From NCBI GenBank assembly GCA_934254985.1, contig CAKQMS010000062.1:1-6784 (forward strand): a stretch of 6,784 bases of DNA, read 5' to 3'. Shown piece by piece: positions 1 through 6,412 of the stretch (positions within the stretch are counted from its first letter, which is position 1; every line of letters starts with the position of its first letter). A program made the position numbers and the translations under genes. Source of the DNA: an uncultured Prevotella sp. Its GTDB lineage: Bacteria > Bacteroidota > Bacteroidia > Bacteroidales > Bacteroidaceae. A model generated the notes under the pieces. That model was given only the letters and a program-made list of their open reading frames with translations. It was not told where the DNA came from and made no database searches.

Positions 1-11
1 TTTTTAAAGAG

Positions 12-43
12 AACTGTTAGATACATTACACTTAAAAACAGTT
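12..43. repeat. Short inverted repeat upstream of the outer-membrane gene
   Basis: The arms AACTGTT (12-18) and AACAGTT (37-43) are perfect 7-base complements separated by 18 bases. They lie about 85 bases before the start of the outer-membrane protein gene and could form an operator. I see no TAnnTTTG promoter box anywhere in 1-128, so the promoter is either unusual or lies outside the window. Arms this short in AT-rich DNA can arise by chance. Confidence 0.2.
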
Positions 44-128
44 AATAACCATTCATAATTCTATACCTTATACGTTAGTCTAATAAACCATCCCAAAAGG
101 AAGATATTAGATTGAAACAAAATTTAGA

Positions 129-2240
129 ATGCTTATGAAATATCTCTTAACCCAAATTGCGCTCTTGCTATTCGTTTGCATAGCACCACTATCTGTATGC
201 TTGCCTCTTGATGCACAAGTAAAAACAAAAGACTCTTTATCAATACAATTAAAGGAGGTAGTGGTTGAGGCTGATCAACAAAACATATCAGCCTCTGTCT
301 CAACATATTTTCCCACTTTAAAACAGAAAAATGCCTCACAAAGCGGAATAGATTTGATTAACCGCATGGCTATTCCTCAGTTGGCACTTGGAGCAGGTAC
401 AAAGATTAACACTGTAAGCAACAAGTCTGTGGGAGTATTCATTGACTGGCTTCCTGCTTCTACAGACGATTTAAAGAATATGAGGACTACTGATGTCAAA
501 AAGGTTGAATATTACGACTATCCATCCGACCCAAGATTTCTTGGTAATGCACATGTTGTGAACTTTGTCATGAAAAGGTATGAATATGGAGGATATTTAA
601 AGGCTTTAGGCTCGGAACGCTTTATAGCCAATGACGGTCAGATTAACCTTTTTGGTAAATTCCAGTCAAAGAGATTAACCTTTGATTTGGGATTGGGGGC
701 TTCGTATAGTAAATCGACACATGATTTCGCAGAAAGCCTTGAGACCTACAGACTTCCTCAGAATGACGGCTCGGAAAAGACTTTCAGACGGACAGAATCG
801 GTCATAGCTGCCGACAGACACAACAGACTATTGTGGCCTACCCTGAAAGTCGTCTACAATACCGATAAAATCACCATCAGCAACATTGTCGGAGCTGCTT
901 TCGACCATACGCCTATCAATAACACTACAGGAACAGTCGGCATTTATCCCGACAATATAGACTTGATAAGTTTCGACAAGAACGAAGCCATGCGTCAGAA
1001 CTCTCTGTCATATTCGGGCAACTGGAATTTCATTCTGGGAAAGAGAAATACAATCAACTTCTACCCTGTCTACTCATATACCCATTCTCGGCAATCAAGC
1101 CTTTATAGGGAGGGGACTGCAGAATTTCCCAATTATGCCGAGGACGATTCTCATTCCGTCCGCGCCAGACTGCAGTTCAACCACTCGTTCGGCAACTATG
1201 GAAATCTGAAGATCTTCTGTCAGGGTCTGTTTTACAGAGCTTCGACAAGATATTCAGGAACTACAGACATGTACGACCGACTCACTACATACCGTATAGG
1301 TCCGGGATTGGGTTATTCATTTTCAAAGAAAAAATACTATATATATTTAGGTGTGGGATACAATTACGACCACTCGAAGTATAGACAAACCATAGAACAT
1401 TCCACCCAACCTTGGGCAGACGCATCTGTACAGTACTCGTTCAATGGCAAGAATCATATATCAGCCGAATTTCATTACATGACCTCTGTGCCACTTTCGT
1501 CTTACCGCAGCGAGGCTGTCGTACAGTCAAACCCGTTAATGAGCTATACTGGCAACCCTGCTCTAAAGCCATACAAGAGTTTTGACTATGGCATAACTTA
1601 CACCTGCATACCGAACAACAGTATCAGCTTTTCAGTCTATGCCACTGCATGGTCTGTACGCGACCGATACGCCTTTGTATATACACCATCCTCAACCGGA
1701 ATATTACGAACGATAGAACAGCCTATGGGCGGTTTCACATCTTTGACAACGGGAGCCTACGGACGAGTGAGGCTGCTACAAAACAGATTGCAGATTGCAG
1801 GACAAATAGCAATGCCTTTCTGCCATAACGGCGAACCTTTCAACTCAGATCATGTAGATGTGAACTACTCACTGCAAGCTTATTGGTATTTCGGTGGATG
1901 GAATATAGGTGCTCAATATTTTTCATCCAAGAGTGCACCGGGAAGTGAAATAAATGGATTATGGACTAAACGCAGAGAAACCTACTACTTGAGTATAGGA
2001 TGGGGAAACTCATCATGGAATGTATCAGCTCTGATTGCAAATCCATTCACATGGAGTTGGAAGAATTCAAGTAATGAGATGAACAGCAGGTATTTCGACC
2101 GCAAGCAGTCTGGTTATGGCGTGGATAGTCATTGCTATATAAAATGGGGTGCTTCTTATGTGTTCGGCTTCGGCAAACATGTAAAACAAAATAATGAAGC
2201 TTCACGGCAAAATGGTGCCGGGTCAGCGATATTGGAATAA
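129..2240 (+). CDS. TonB-dependent-receptor-like outer membrane beta-barrel protein
   Basis: This is a 703-residue outer-membrane protein, probably a TonB-dependent-receptor-type pore or uptake protein of unknown substrate. Residues 3-29 form a signal peptide (MKYLLTQ, a hydrophobic stretch, then a small-residue site near LDAQ). The segment LKEVVVEAD (41-49) resembles the start of Bacteroidetes TonB plugs. Residues about 70-150 look like a compact plug: GVFIDWLP (102-109), DVKKVEYYDYPSDPRF (122-137) and VVNFVMKR (143-150) match the usual pattern of plug followed by INI-type strand. The rest is rich in alternating aromatic and polar strands. The end (YVFGFGKHV, then GSAILE) is typical of barrel proteins of the OMP_b-brl_3 type. 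There is no carboxypeptidase-like N-terminal domain and no SusD partner in view. A start at 135 (MKYLL) is equally plausible; no clear ribosome binding site decides between them. The barrel assignment is firm, TonB dependence less so. Confidence 0.82.
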   Translation: MLMKYLLTQIALLLFVCIAPLSVCLPLDAQVKTKDSLSIQLKEVVVEADQQNISASVSTYFPTLKQKNASQSGIDLINRMAIPQLALGAGTKINTVSNKSVGVFIDWLPASTDDLKNMRTTDVKKVEYYDYPSDPRFLGNAHVVNFVMKRYEYGGYLKALGSERFIANDGQINLFGKFQSKRLTFDLGLGASYSKSTHDFAESLETYRLPQNDGSEKTFRRTESVIAADRHNRLLWPTLKVVYNTDKITISNIVGAAFDHTPINNTTGTVGIYPDNIDLISFDKNEAMRQNSLSYSGNWNFILGKRNTINFYPVYSYTHSRQSSLYREGTAEFPNYAEDDSHSVRARLQFNHSFGNYGNLKIFCQGLFYRASTRYSGTTDMYDRLTTYRIGPGLGYSFSKKKYYIYLGVGYNYDHSKYRQTIEHSTQPWADASVQYSFNGKNHISAEFHYMTSVPLSSYRSEAVVQSNPLMSYTGNPALKPYKSFDYGITYTCIPNNSISFSVYATAWSVRDRYAFVYTPSSTGILRTIEQPMGGFTSLTTGAYGRVRLLQNRLQIAGQIAMPFCHNGEPFNSDHVDVNYSLQAYWYFGGWNIGAQYFSSKSAPGSEINGLWTKRRETYYLSIGWGNSSWNVSALIANPFTWSWKNSSNEMNSRYFDRKQSGYGVDSHCYIKWGASYVFGFGKHVKQNNEASRQNGAGSAILE

Positions 2241-2280
2241 TGACAATTAGTATAAAAGGTAAATGAAATACCCAGAAACT

Positions 2281-2316
2281 AAAAACAGCGGCCTACGCCT
2301 AAGCGTAAGTCGCTGT
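2281..2316 (-). terminator. Duplicated tRNA-Met terminator hairpin, slightly decayed
   Basis: Read on the minus strand, ACAGCGAC and TTACGC pair across a short loop with GCGTA and GGCCGCTGT, followed by five T residues. It is the copy of the terminator downstream of the intact tRNA-Met, but the loop reads TTAG instead of the stable TTCG. The hairpin could still stop transcription that leaves the ATPase module towards the convergent outer-membrane gene. Confidence 0.55.
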
Positions 2317-2326
2317 AATAGAAGCG

Positions 2327-2406
2327 TGGACAAGCCTGGGCTTGAGATTTGTTGACTGAAGACCCTCTGACCGTAGGGAAGAAACCAGGGACCTCCAGAT
2401 TATGAG
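2327..2406 (-). pseudogene. tRNA-Met(CAT) 3'-half pseudogene with 38-base insertion
   Basis: On the minus strand the fragment begins at the anticodon loop (CTCATAATCTGG), runs through the variable region and the T-stem CCTGG, and is then split in the T-loop. It resumes with TCAAGC, CCAGG and the acceptor 3' strand. The 38-base insertion occupies 2346-2383 and contains CCCT and AGGG as a small inverted pair. The whole 5' half (acceptor 5' strand, D-arm, anticodon 5' strand) is missing, so it cannot be a tRNA. One acceptor-region base differs from the intact gene at 6488-6561. Confidence 0.75.
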
Positions 2407-2510
2407 ACTAATAGAATGATAGTCTGTGATATTTCGTTGTTATAAACTTTTGTTGATAATCAGCGAGTTATCTCTATTTGATGTTTTGTGGCATACCATT
2501 GAATATCCAT

Positions 2511-2549
2511 AACTCAAACAGTTTGTTTACGCATTGTTTACGCAGAAAT
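2511..2549. repeat. Module-boundary repeat, copy R1
   Basis: A 39-base sequence beginning AACTCAAACAG, followed by two tandem GTTTACGCA units and ending CAGAAAT. It matches 4085-4123 with two substitutions, and 6413-6440 with an 11-base deletion of one GTTTACGCATT unit and a few changes. It lies 42 bases beyond the stop codon of the first ATPase gene, so in transcript order it closes that module. Within 2407-2591 I see no gene or other clear signal. Confidence 0.75.
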
Positions 2550-2591
2550 CGGAGGTATTCTCTTACCCCACACAAACACTTTATTCAGAGG

Positions 2592-3848
2592 CTATAAATC
2601 CAAACTGTTTTCTTTGAGCAAGAAATCGAAAAGCCCGATTGTGAGAATACCTTCTTCATTTCGACGGGGCATGATGTGGTCTTTAACAATGATAATCTTC
2701 TTGAAAGAGTCATCTATGCTCATCAGTGATCTGGATTCTTGTATCTCTTTCTCCCTATCCGGAATTGACAAGGCTGATTGTATATAGTACTTTTTACTGC
2801 CGAGACTGGCGATAAAATCCACCTCCAGTTGAATGCGGCCCCACTTGCCGTCCTTGTCTTGCTTCTTTTTTCCCACCATTCCGACATCCACACTATAGCC
2901 ACGTGTGATAAGCTCATTATAAATGATGTTTTCCATGATATGCGTCTCCTCTTGTTGGCGCATATCCAGAATAGCATTTCTCAAACCTATATCTGAGAAA
3001 TAGTATTTGGAGAGTGTATTGATATATTTCTTACCTTTTATGTCGTAGCGGATGGCCTTGTTTATAAGGAACGATTCAGACAAGTAATTGAGATAATTCG
3101 AAATGGTCTTGTTTGAGATATTTACATTCTTTACACTCTTGAAGGTGTTTGATAGTTTTGTCGGATTGCATGGCGAGCCAATGGAAGAAGCCATAATGAG
3201 CACCAATTCGCGCATTTCGTCTTCGTTCTGTACCTTATGCCTCTCTATAATATCAGCCAGATATACTGTTTCAAACAAGTTTTTAAGATATCCTATTTTC
3301 TTCTGCTCTGTGTCAAATGACTGGATAAGGGGCAAACCACCATAGGTGTAATATTCACGCCATGCGTCTTGTTTATCACCTCCAATGGCAGAATAGAATT
3401 CGGAAAAAGACAGTGGATTCACATGTATCGTTTCGCCTCGGCCTCGGAACTCTGTGGGTATATCTGATGACAGGAAGTGAGAGTTACTGCCAGTTACATA
3501 GGTGTCAGCATTATCAATATGAAGGAAACTGTTCAATACATCCACGAACTCATCCATCAGTTGCACTTCATCTATAATGATGTAGTACGGCAGACTATCC
3601 TTAATCTTGTCGTGAACATAATGGAGCATTGTATCAGGATTTCGTAGCTCTTTGTTCAAACGGTCTTCAAGATCAATGCGGATTATATGGTCTTTAGCCA
3701 CTCCATTATCCAACAAATAGTGATAGAACAAAACATTCAGCAGATATGACTTACCACATCTGCGGATTCCGGTAATCACTTTGATAAAGCCGTTTTGCTG
3801 GCTATCTATCAACTGCTTAAGATATCTGTCTCTTTTTATCTCTTCCAT
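2592..3848 (-). CDS. AAA_14/DUF4143 family ATPase, nuclease-like domain degenerate
   Basis: This is a 418-residue ATP-binding protein of the COG1373 type, probably cytoplasmic; the family's cellular role is not settled. An N-terminal P-loop ATPase domain shows Walker A GIRRCGKS (27-34), Walker B YIIIDEVQ (89-96), a sensor-like TGSNSHFLS (119-127) and the family motif FRGRGETI with PLSFSEF following. A winged-helix-like middle spans roughly 225-290. The C-terminal DUF4143 domain has E306 and EVDFI (342-346), but the position that carries ExK in active PD-(D/E)XK folds reads QSA (357-359), so nuclease activity is doubtful. I chose the ATG at 3848 because the upstream in-frame extension to 3983 would translate through the promoter and two palindromes and shows no family similarity. 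The gene stands alone, behind its own promoter and three dyads. Confidence 0.88.
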   Translation of the reverse strand: MEEIKRDRYLKQLIDSQQNGFIKVITGIRRCGKSYLLNVLFYHYLLDNGVAKDHIIRIDLEDRLNKELRNPDTMLHYVHDKIKDSLPYYIIIDEVQLMDEFVDVLNSFLHIDNADTYVTGSNSHFLSSDIPTEFRGRGETIHVNPLSFSEFYSAIGGDKQDAWREYYTYGGLPLIQSFDTEQKKIGYLKNLFETVYLADIIERHKVQNEDEMRELVLIMASSIGSPCNPTKLSNTFKSVKNVNISNKTISNYLNYLSESFLINKAIRYDIKGKKYINTLSKYYFSDIGLRNAILDMRQQEETHIMENIIYNELITRGYSVDVGMVGKKKQDKDGKWGRIQLEVDFIASLGSKKYYIQSALSIPDREKEIQESRSLMSIDDSFKKIIIVKDHIMPRRNEEGILTIGLFDFLLKENSLDL

Positions 3849-3863
3849 GTCATTCCTTATTTT

Positions 3864-3877
3864 TGCCAATATTGGCA
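3864..3877. promoter_or_regulatory. Palindrome P1, TGCCAATATTGGCA, in the ATPase leader
   Basis: A perfect 14-base palindrome between the predicted transcription start and the ATG at 3848, flanked by A/T runs. A bound protein here would block transcription just after initiation. It shares sequence with P2 (3927-3966) and P3 (3992-4005), which argues for a protein-binding site over chance. A degenerate further copy (TTGGTAATGCAA) may lie at 3883-3894. Confidence 0.6.
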
Positions 3878-3890
3878 CTTTTTGGTAATG

Positions 3891-3922
3891 CAAAGGTAGC
3901 AGATTTAATTCAGGCTGCCAAA
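3891..3922 (-). promoter_or_regulatory. Bacteroidetes-type promoter of the first ATPase gene
   Basis: On the minus strand the -33 box TTTG (3922-3919) and the -7 box TACCTTTG (3898-3891) are separated by exactly 20 bases, an ideal match to TTTG-N19-21-TAnnTTTG. Transcription should start near 3886, giving a leader of about 38 bases. P1 lies downstream of the boxes and P2 starts four bases upstream of the -33 box. Confidence 0.75.
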
Positions 3923-3926
3923 CCAT

Positions 3927-3966
3927 CACGACTAAAAAATGCCAACATTGACATTTTTTAGTCGTG
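3927..3966. repeat. Long inverted repeat P2 next to the -33 box
   Basis: The arms CACGACTAAAAAATG (3927-3941) and CATTTTTTAGTCGTG (3952-3966) are perfect 15-base complements. The centre, TGCCAACATTGACA, is a degenerate copy of the P1 palindrome. It sits directly upstream of the ATPase promoter. No T-run follows the hairpin on either strand and it lies upstream of a promoter, so an operator or extrusion site fits better than a terminator. Confidence 0.7.
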
Positions 3967-3991
3967 CAATATAGTATGTACACGGAATTTT

Positions 3992-4005
3992 TGGCAATAT
4001 TGCCA
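3992..4005. promoter_or_regulatory. Palindrome P3, TGGCAATATTGCCA
   Basis: A perfect 14-base palindrome with the same AATATT core as P1 but with the outer GCC and GGC exchanged to GGC and GCC. It is flanked by T-runs on both sides, as P1 is. Centre-to-centre distances are 76 bases from P1 to P2 and 52 from P2 to P3. It is the farthest upstream of the three elements around the first ATPase promoter. Confidence 0.55.
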
Positions 4006-4084
4006 CTTTTCCCTTGTATTAGATAATGTACGACTCGTTTTCAAGTTAAGTTTGTGTTTCTATAAAAAGTATGATGGTTAAACA

Positions 4085-4123
4085 ACCTCAAACAGTTGGT
4101 TTACGCATTGTTTACGCAGAAAT
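4085..4123. repeat. Module-boundary repeat, copy R2
   Basis: The second copy of the 39-base repeat, differing from R1 at two positions (C for A near the start, G for T before the first GTTTACGC unit). Its last base is also the last base of the TAA stop codon of the small ORF ending at 4123. It therefore sits immediately after that ORF, as R1 sits after the first ATPase gene, and separates modules 1 and 2. Confidence 0.75.
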
Positions 4124-4269
4124 TAGGAAGTGAGCAGAACTTCTAACAATTCATTGGCAAGTTTGTTGTCTACCACTTTTATCACATTGTCCTCTTCTGT
4201 TGCATAGCCAAGGACATTTGCCTCATTCTGCTGGAGAAGATGATTGTATTTCTCTTGAATGTCTTCCAT
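4123..4269 (-). CDS. Very small hypothetical protein or gene remnant
   Basis: A possible 48-residue protein beginning MEDIQEKYNHLL and ending ANELLEVLLTS, acidic and probably helical, with no family I recognise. The frame stays open upstream to 4377 (84 residues), but that extension runs through an AT-rich stretch with a degenerate copy of the ACCTCACGGAA repeat (ACCTCACAGAA at 4304-4314), so I prefer the internal ATG. The stop abuts repeat R2. It is preceded by the dyad array at 4410-4464 with no good promoter box in between. It may be a real small gene, or the residue of a larger third cassette gene whose array and boundary repeat survive. Confidence 0.35.
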   Translation of the reverse strand: MEDIQEKYNHLLQQNEANVLGYATEEDNVIKVVDNKLANELLEVLLTS

Positions 4270-4409
4270 AATAAGAGTCTGTTTTGAGGGTTTATGTGCG
4301 GAAACCTCACAGAATTTTTCTGAAATAAAAATTTTCCGCAAGCTCACCAGTGACTGTAACAGGCTGATTGTCAGCATAAATACATGTTATATATGTAGAC
4401 TTAGCTTAT

Positions 4410-4464
4410 ACCTCACGGAAAAGTGCTTGTAACCTCACGGAATTTAACTATTTTTCCGTGAGGT
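4410..4464. repeat. ACCTCACGGAA half-site array with 22-base spacing
   Basis: Three identical 11-base half-sites are separated by exactly 11 bases each: ACCTCACGGAA at 4410-4420 and 4432-4442, and its complement TTCCGTGAGGT at 4454-4464. The second and third form a perfect 11-base-arm dyad. The third lies within the last codons of the 148-residue gene. The hairpin lacks a T-run after it, so it is not a standard terminator. A spacing of 22 bases puts all sites on one face of the helix. Confidence 0.75.
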
Positions 4465-4894
4465 GCCATACGGAAGTAACTTCATTTCTTTCAGTCCATA
4501 TTTTTCCTGCTTTCCTTAATCGTTTAAGCAAATAATCCAATTTATTGTTCTTCTGTTTGTCGTCCAACTGGTCAGGCAGCACATCCCAAAGCAGATGAAC
4601 GATTTCAGGTTTCGTCAACGAACCATGATCCTTCAACGAATCAAGCAATAATGCCTCGCATTTCTTGTCGTCCAATCCCTTGTGCTTGGAATATTCTATC
4701 TTCTGGTCTGTTACTTGGGCAATATCCTTTGCTATGAAGAAATATTCTTGGTCGGATAGCTCGTCCTCACTTGATCTTTTTGTTGTTACAGCAAAGTCTA
4801 TGTCGCCCAAGATAGGTGTCGCATCATAGTCTTGAAAGAATTCTTGGCGAATTTTATTCTTTACTTCCTCTTCACGTATTTTATTAGTTGCCAT
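4448..4894 (-). CDS. Small winged-helix-like protein, possible chimera, second gene of ATPase operon
   Basis: A 148-residue protein, probably cytoplasmic and DNA-binding. Its C-terminal half (about 78-148) reads as a winged helix: LLLDSLKDHGSLTKPEIVHLLWD, then LPDQLDDKQKNNKL, LLKRLRKAGKIW and a final WHL strand. From memory this resembles the C-terminal segment of Bacteroidetes AlbA_2/AAA_4-type ATP-binding proteins. The N-terminal part (VKNKIRQEFFQDYD, then ILGDIDFAV, 11-36) recalls the N-terminus of some type IIG restriction-methyltransferases, so the protein may be a fusion of two fragments; this needs a profile search. The start lies 17 bases after the stop of the second ATPase gene, so both are probably one transcript. 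The last codons overlap the dyad array at 4410-4464. I do not assign a function. Confidence 0.7.
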   Translation of the reverse strand: MATNKIREEEVKNKIRQEFFQDYDATPILGDIDFAVTTKRSSEDELSDQEYFFIAKDIAQVTDQKIEYSKHKGLDDKKCEALLLDSLKDHGSLTKPEIVHLLWDVLPDQLDDKQKNNKLDYLLKRLRKAGKIWTERNEVTSVWHLTEK

Positions 4895-4911
4895 AATTAT
4901 TTGTCATTAAG

Positions 4912-6099
4912 TTATTCAAATAGTTTTCTTAGATCCATGTTCAAGAAAACTTCTGGTGAGATACCTTTCTCGCCTACGATAAATGTTGCCGACGGATGGA
5001 ATTGATTGCGGAAACGCTCTAAGCCCGTGGTATAAGCCTCTCCATTACTTTTTACTTCTATAGCTATGAATTTCTGATTCTTCTTTAGGATGAAGTCAAC
5101 TTCGTCGTTGCCTTCTCGCCAGTAAAAAACTTCAAAACGATGGGTAAAAGCTTCGCTTAAGATGTAGGCTCCTATGGCGGATTCAAAGAATTGTCCCCAT
5201 AGCTTACTATCAGAAACGGCTTCTTGAAATGTTAAACCTAATTGAGAACTCAATAAGGCATTATTGTACACTTGGTATTTAGGAATGCTGGCACGTTTGC
5301 GGGCTACATCTATAGAGAATTTCTGTAGTCCTGTGACAAGTCCGCTATCGCTCAAAAGATTTAGATAGCCTGCCAATGTAACTGTGTTGCCAGCATCTTG
5401 CAATATTCCCAGCATTTTTGTTAGAGAAAGTATCTTACCCGAATAAGCTACGCTCAATTCGAAAGTTTGACGAAGCAGAGCAGGCTTTCCTATTGGAGAA
5501 TCCATCAAGATGTCCTTGTTTATAGTAGCATCAATGATGGCTCCGCTAACATAGTTCTTCCAACGTTCTTCGTCACCAATAAGCATGGCAGCTCCTGGGT
5601 AGCCTCCAAAATAGATGTATTGTTCAATAGTCATTCCAAAGGCTTCTTTCATTTCTGGATAACTCCAATGGCTCATTCTGATTTCCTCATATCGTCCCAT
5701 GAGAGATTCTGCCAATCCTTTTTCTAATAACACCCTTGATGAGCCTAATAATGCCACTTTGATGTTGATGTGATTTAGACTATCAGCGTCCCATTCTTTC
5801 TTTACATATTCACTCCAGTTTTTAAGTTTTTGTATCTCGTCAATAACCAAGATCATTTCTTCAAGTCCTTGTGTGCGCATTTGAAGACGCGCATTATTCC
5901 AGCAATCGCTAATCCAAGTGGAAGATGTTGAAGGTATGGTGTCGGCAGAATAGAAAAGAAACGGTTTACTTAAATCATCCAATACTTGCTTGATAACGGT
6001 AGATTTTCCAATCTGTCGTGGTCCCATGATTACTTGGATGAACATTCTTTGTTCACCTAATCTCTTGATGATGGTATCATATATCTTTCTTTTGTACAT
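4912..6099 (-). CDS. AAA_14/DUF4143 family ATPase with intact nuclease-like motif
   Basis: A 395-residue ATP-binding protein of the COG1373 type, close to the usual family length. It has Walker A GPRQIGKST (26-34), Walker B ILVIDEIQ (83-90), a sensor-like LLGSSRVLL (117-125), then LMGRYEEI and HWSYPEM, a winged-helix-like middle (about 220-290) and a C-terminal DUF4143 domain. That domain carries E306 (FFESAIGAYIL), D335 in EVDFI and E348/K350 in IAIEVKSN, the full set expected of a PD-(D/E)XK fold, in contrast to the first ATPase. The two ATPases are clearly divergent relatives, not a recent duplication. The ATG at 6099 (MYKRKIYD) starts at the expected distance before the P-loop. It is the first gene of a two-gene unit and is preceded by a tandem dyad array at 6170-6238. 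The substrate is unknown. Confidence 0.88.
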   Translation of the reverse strand: MYKRKIYDTIIKRLGEQRMFIQVIMGPRQIGKSTVIKQVLDDLSKPFLFYSADTIPSTSSTWISDCWNNARLQMRTQGLEEMILVIDEIQKLKNWSEYVKKEWDADSLNHINIKVALLGSSRVLLEKGLAESLMGRYEEIRMSHWSYPEMKEAFGMTIEQYIYFGGYPGAAMLIGDEERWKNYVSGAIIDATINKDILMDSPIGKPALLRQTFELSVAYSGKILSLTKMLGILQDAGNTVTLAGYLNLLSDSGLVTGLQKFSIDVARKRASIPKYQVYNNALLSSQLGLTFQEAVSDSKLWGQFFESAIGAYILSEAFTHRFEVFYWREGNDEVDFILKKNQKFIAIEVKSNGEAYTTGLERFRNQFHPSATFIVGEKGISPEVFLNMDLRKLFE

Positions 6100-6169
6100 G
6101 GTCTGTTGCTTATAGATGATAATGTGATATGTATAGTCTTATTATATTTAATTGGGGCTTTTCAAGTTG

Positions 6170-6238
6170 TTTTACTCAGCATAATGAATAATTTTACTCA
6201 GTCGGCTGAGTAATTTTACTCAACGGACTGAGTAAAAT
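6170..6238. repeat. Three tandem 22-base dyad repeats upstream of the second ATPase
   Basis: Units at 6170-6191, 6192-6213 and 6214-6235 each begin TTTTACTCA, continue with a variable centre and end TGAGTAA (TGAATAA in the first). Each unit is an inverted repeat, so ACTCA and TGAGT half-sites alternate every 11 bases over six positions (6174, 6185, 6196, 6207, 6218, 6229). The third unit extends to perfect 10-base arms, ATTTTACTCA (6213-6222) and TGAGTAAAAT (6229-6238). It lies 70 bases upstream of the start codon, probably in the leader. The spaced helical phasing suggests cooperative protein binding. Confidence 0.8.
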
Positions 6239-6253
6239 TCCATCTTTCGATGG

Positions 6254-6261
6254 CAAATATA
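6254..6261 (-). promoter_or_regulatory. Candidate -7 box TATATTTG for the second ATPase operon
   Basis: The minus strand reads TATATTTG, a full match to TAnnTTTG, just upstream of the tandem dyad array. At 20 bases the -33 position reads TGCG, a poor match, so an activator may be needed or this box may not be used. Start would be near 6247, putting the whole array in the leader. Confidence 0.3.
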
Positions 6262-6313
6262 GAACTTTTAGCTGAAATAACCGCATCTGGCATGTATATT
6301 TTTGATTATTTTA

Positions 6314-6344
6314 CAAAAGTATTCTTTGGAATTACTCATTAAAA
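6314..6344 (-). promoter_or_regulatory. Alternative promoter for the second ATPase operon
   Basis: The minus strand has TACTTTTG (6321-6314), a full TAnnTTTG match, with TTTT (6344-6341) in the -33 place after 19 bases, one mismatch from TTTG. It would give a leader of about 200 bases that contains the array. Apart from this, the stretch 6262-6398 shows nothing I can name. Confidence 0.3.
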
Positions 6345-6412
6345 CAAGACACGAGATAACATCTTATGGAATGATGGGGAGTTTCAGAGAACATCACAGC
6401 GTAAACACACCT

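Larger units (their letters stand above)
2270..2406 (-). repeat. Distal att-like copy of the tRNA-Met 3' half and terminator
   Basis: This stretch repeats 6431-6529 in the same orientation. From CAGAAAC through the terminator hairpin to the tRNA segment CCTGGGCTTGA I count only three substitutions. After a 38-base insertion, the next 23 bases (2384-2406) match exactly. Similarity stops abruptly at 2406, just before the anticodon-loop sequence on the 5' side of the tRNA. A tRNA 3' half repeated at a distance in direct orientation is the usual footprint of integration by a tyrosine recombinase. No integrase gene is visible in this window, so an integration origin is inferred from the repeat geometry alone. 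Confidence 0.7.

Noticed and set aside
129..206. Lipoprotein signal (LSVC) in the outer-membrane protein
   Set aside because: Valine before the cysteine does not fit the lipobox, and a beta-barrel protein is expected to use signal peptidase I.
2511..2549. Tail of a decayed integrase gene encoded on the minus strand of R1
   Set aside because: The frame leading into the repeat is closed by a stop codon a few codons before it and shows no recombinase motif.
3849..3983. 45-residue N-terminal extension of the first ATPase
   Set aside because: It would run through the promoter boxes and palindromes P1 and P2, shows no family similarity, and the ATG at 3848 gives a normal-length protein.
4047..4054. 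TAAGTTTG as a plus-strand promoter -7 box
   Set aside because: There is no TTTG at the right distance upstream and no plus-strand gene follows.
4432..4464. Intrinsic terminator after the 148-residue gene
   Set aside because: The dyad has an 11-base spacer and no T-run on the minus strand, and a third half-site follows at the same spacing, which fits a binding array better.
4473..4483. GAAGTAACTTC palindrome
   Set aside because: It is a single short palindrome inside the coding region of the 148-residue protein, with no related copies.
6170..6238. CRISPR-like array
   Set aside because: The 22-base units are contiguous with no spacers, each is an internal dyad, and there are no cas genes.
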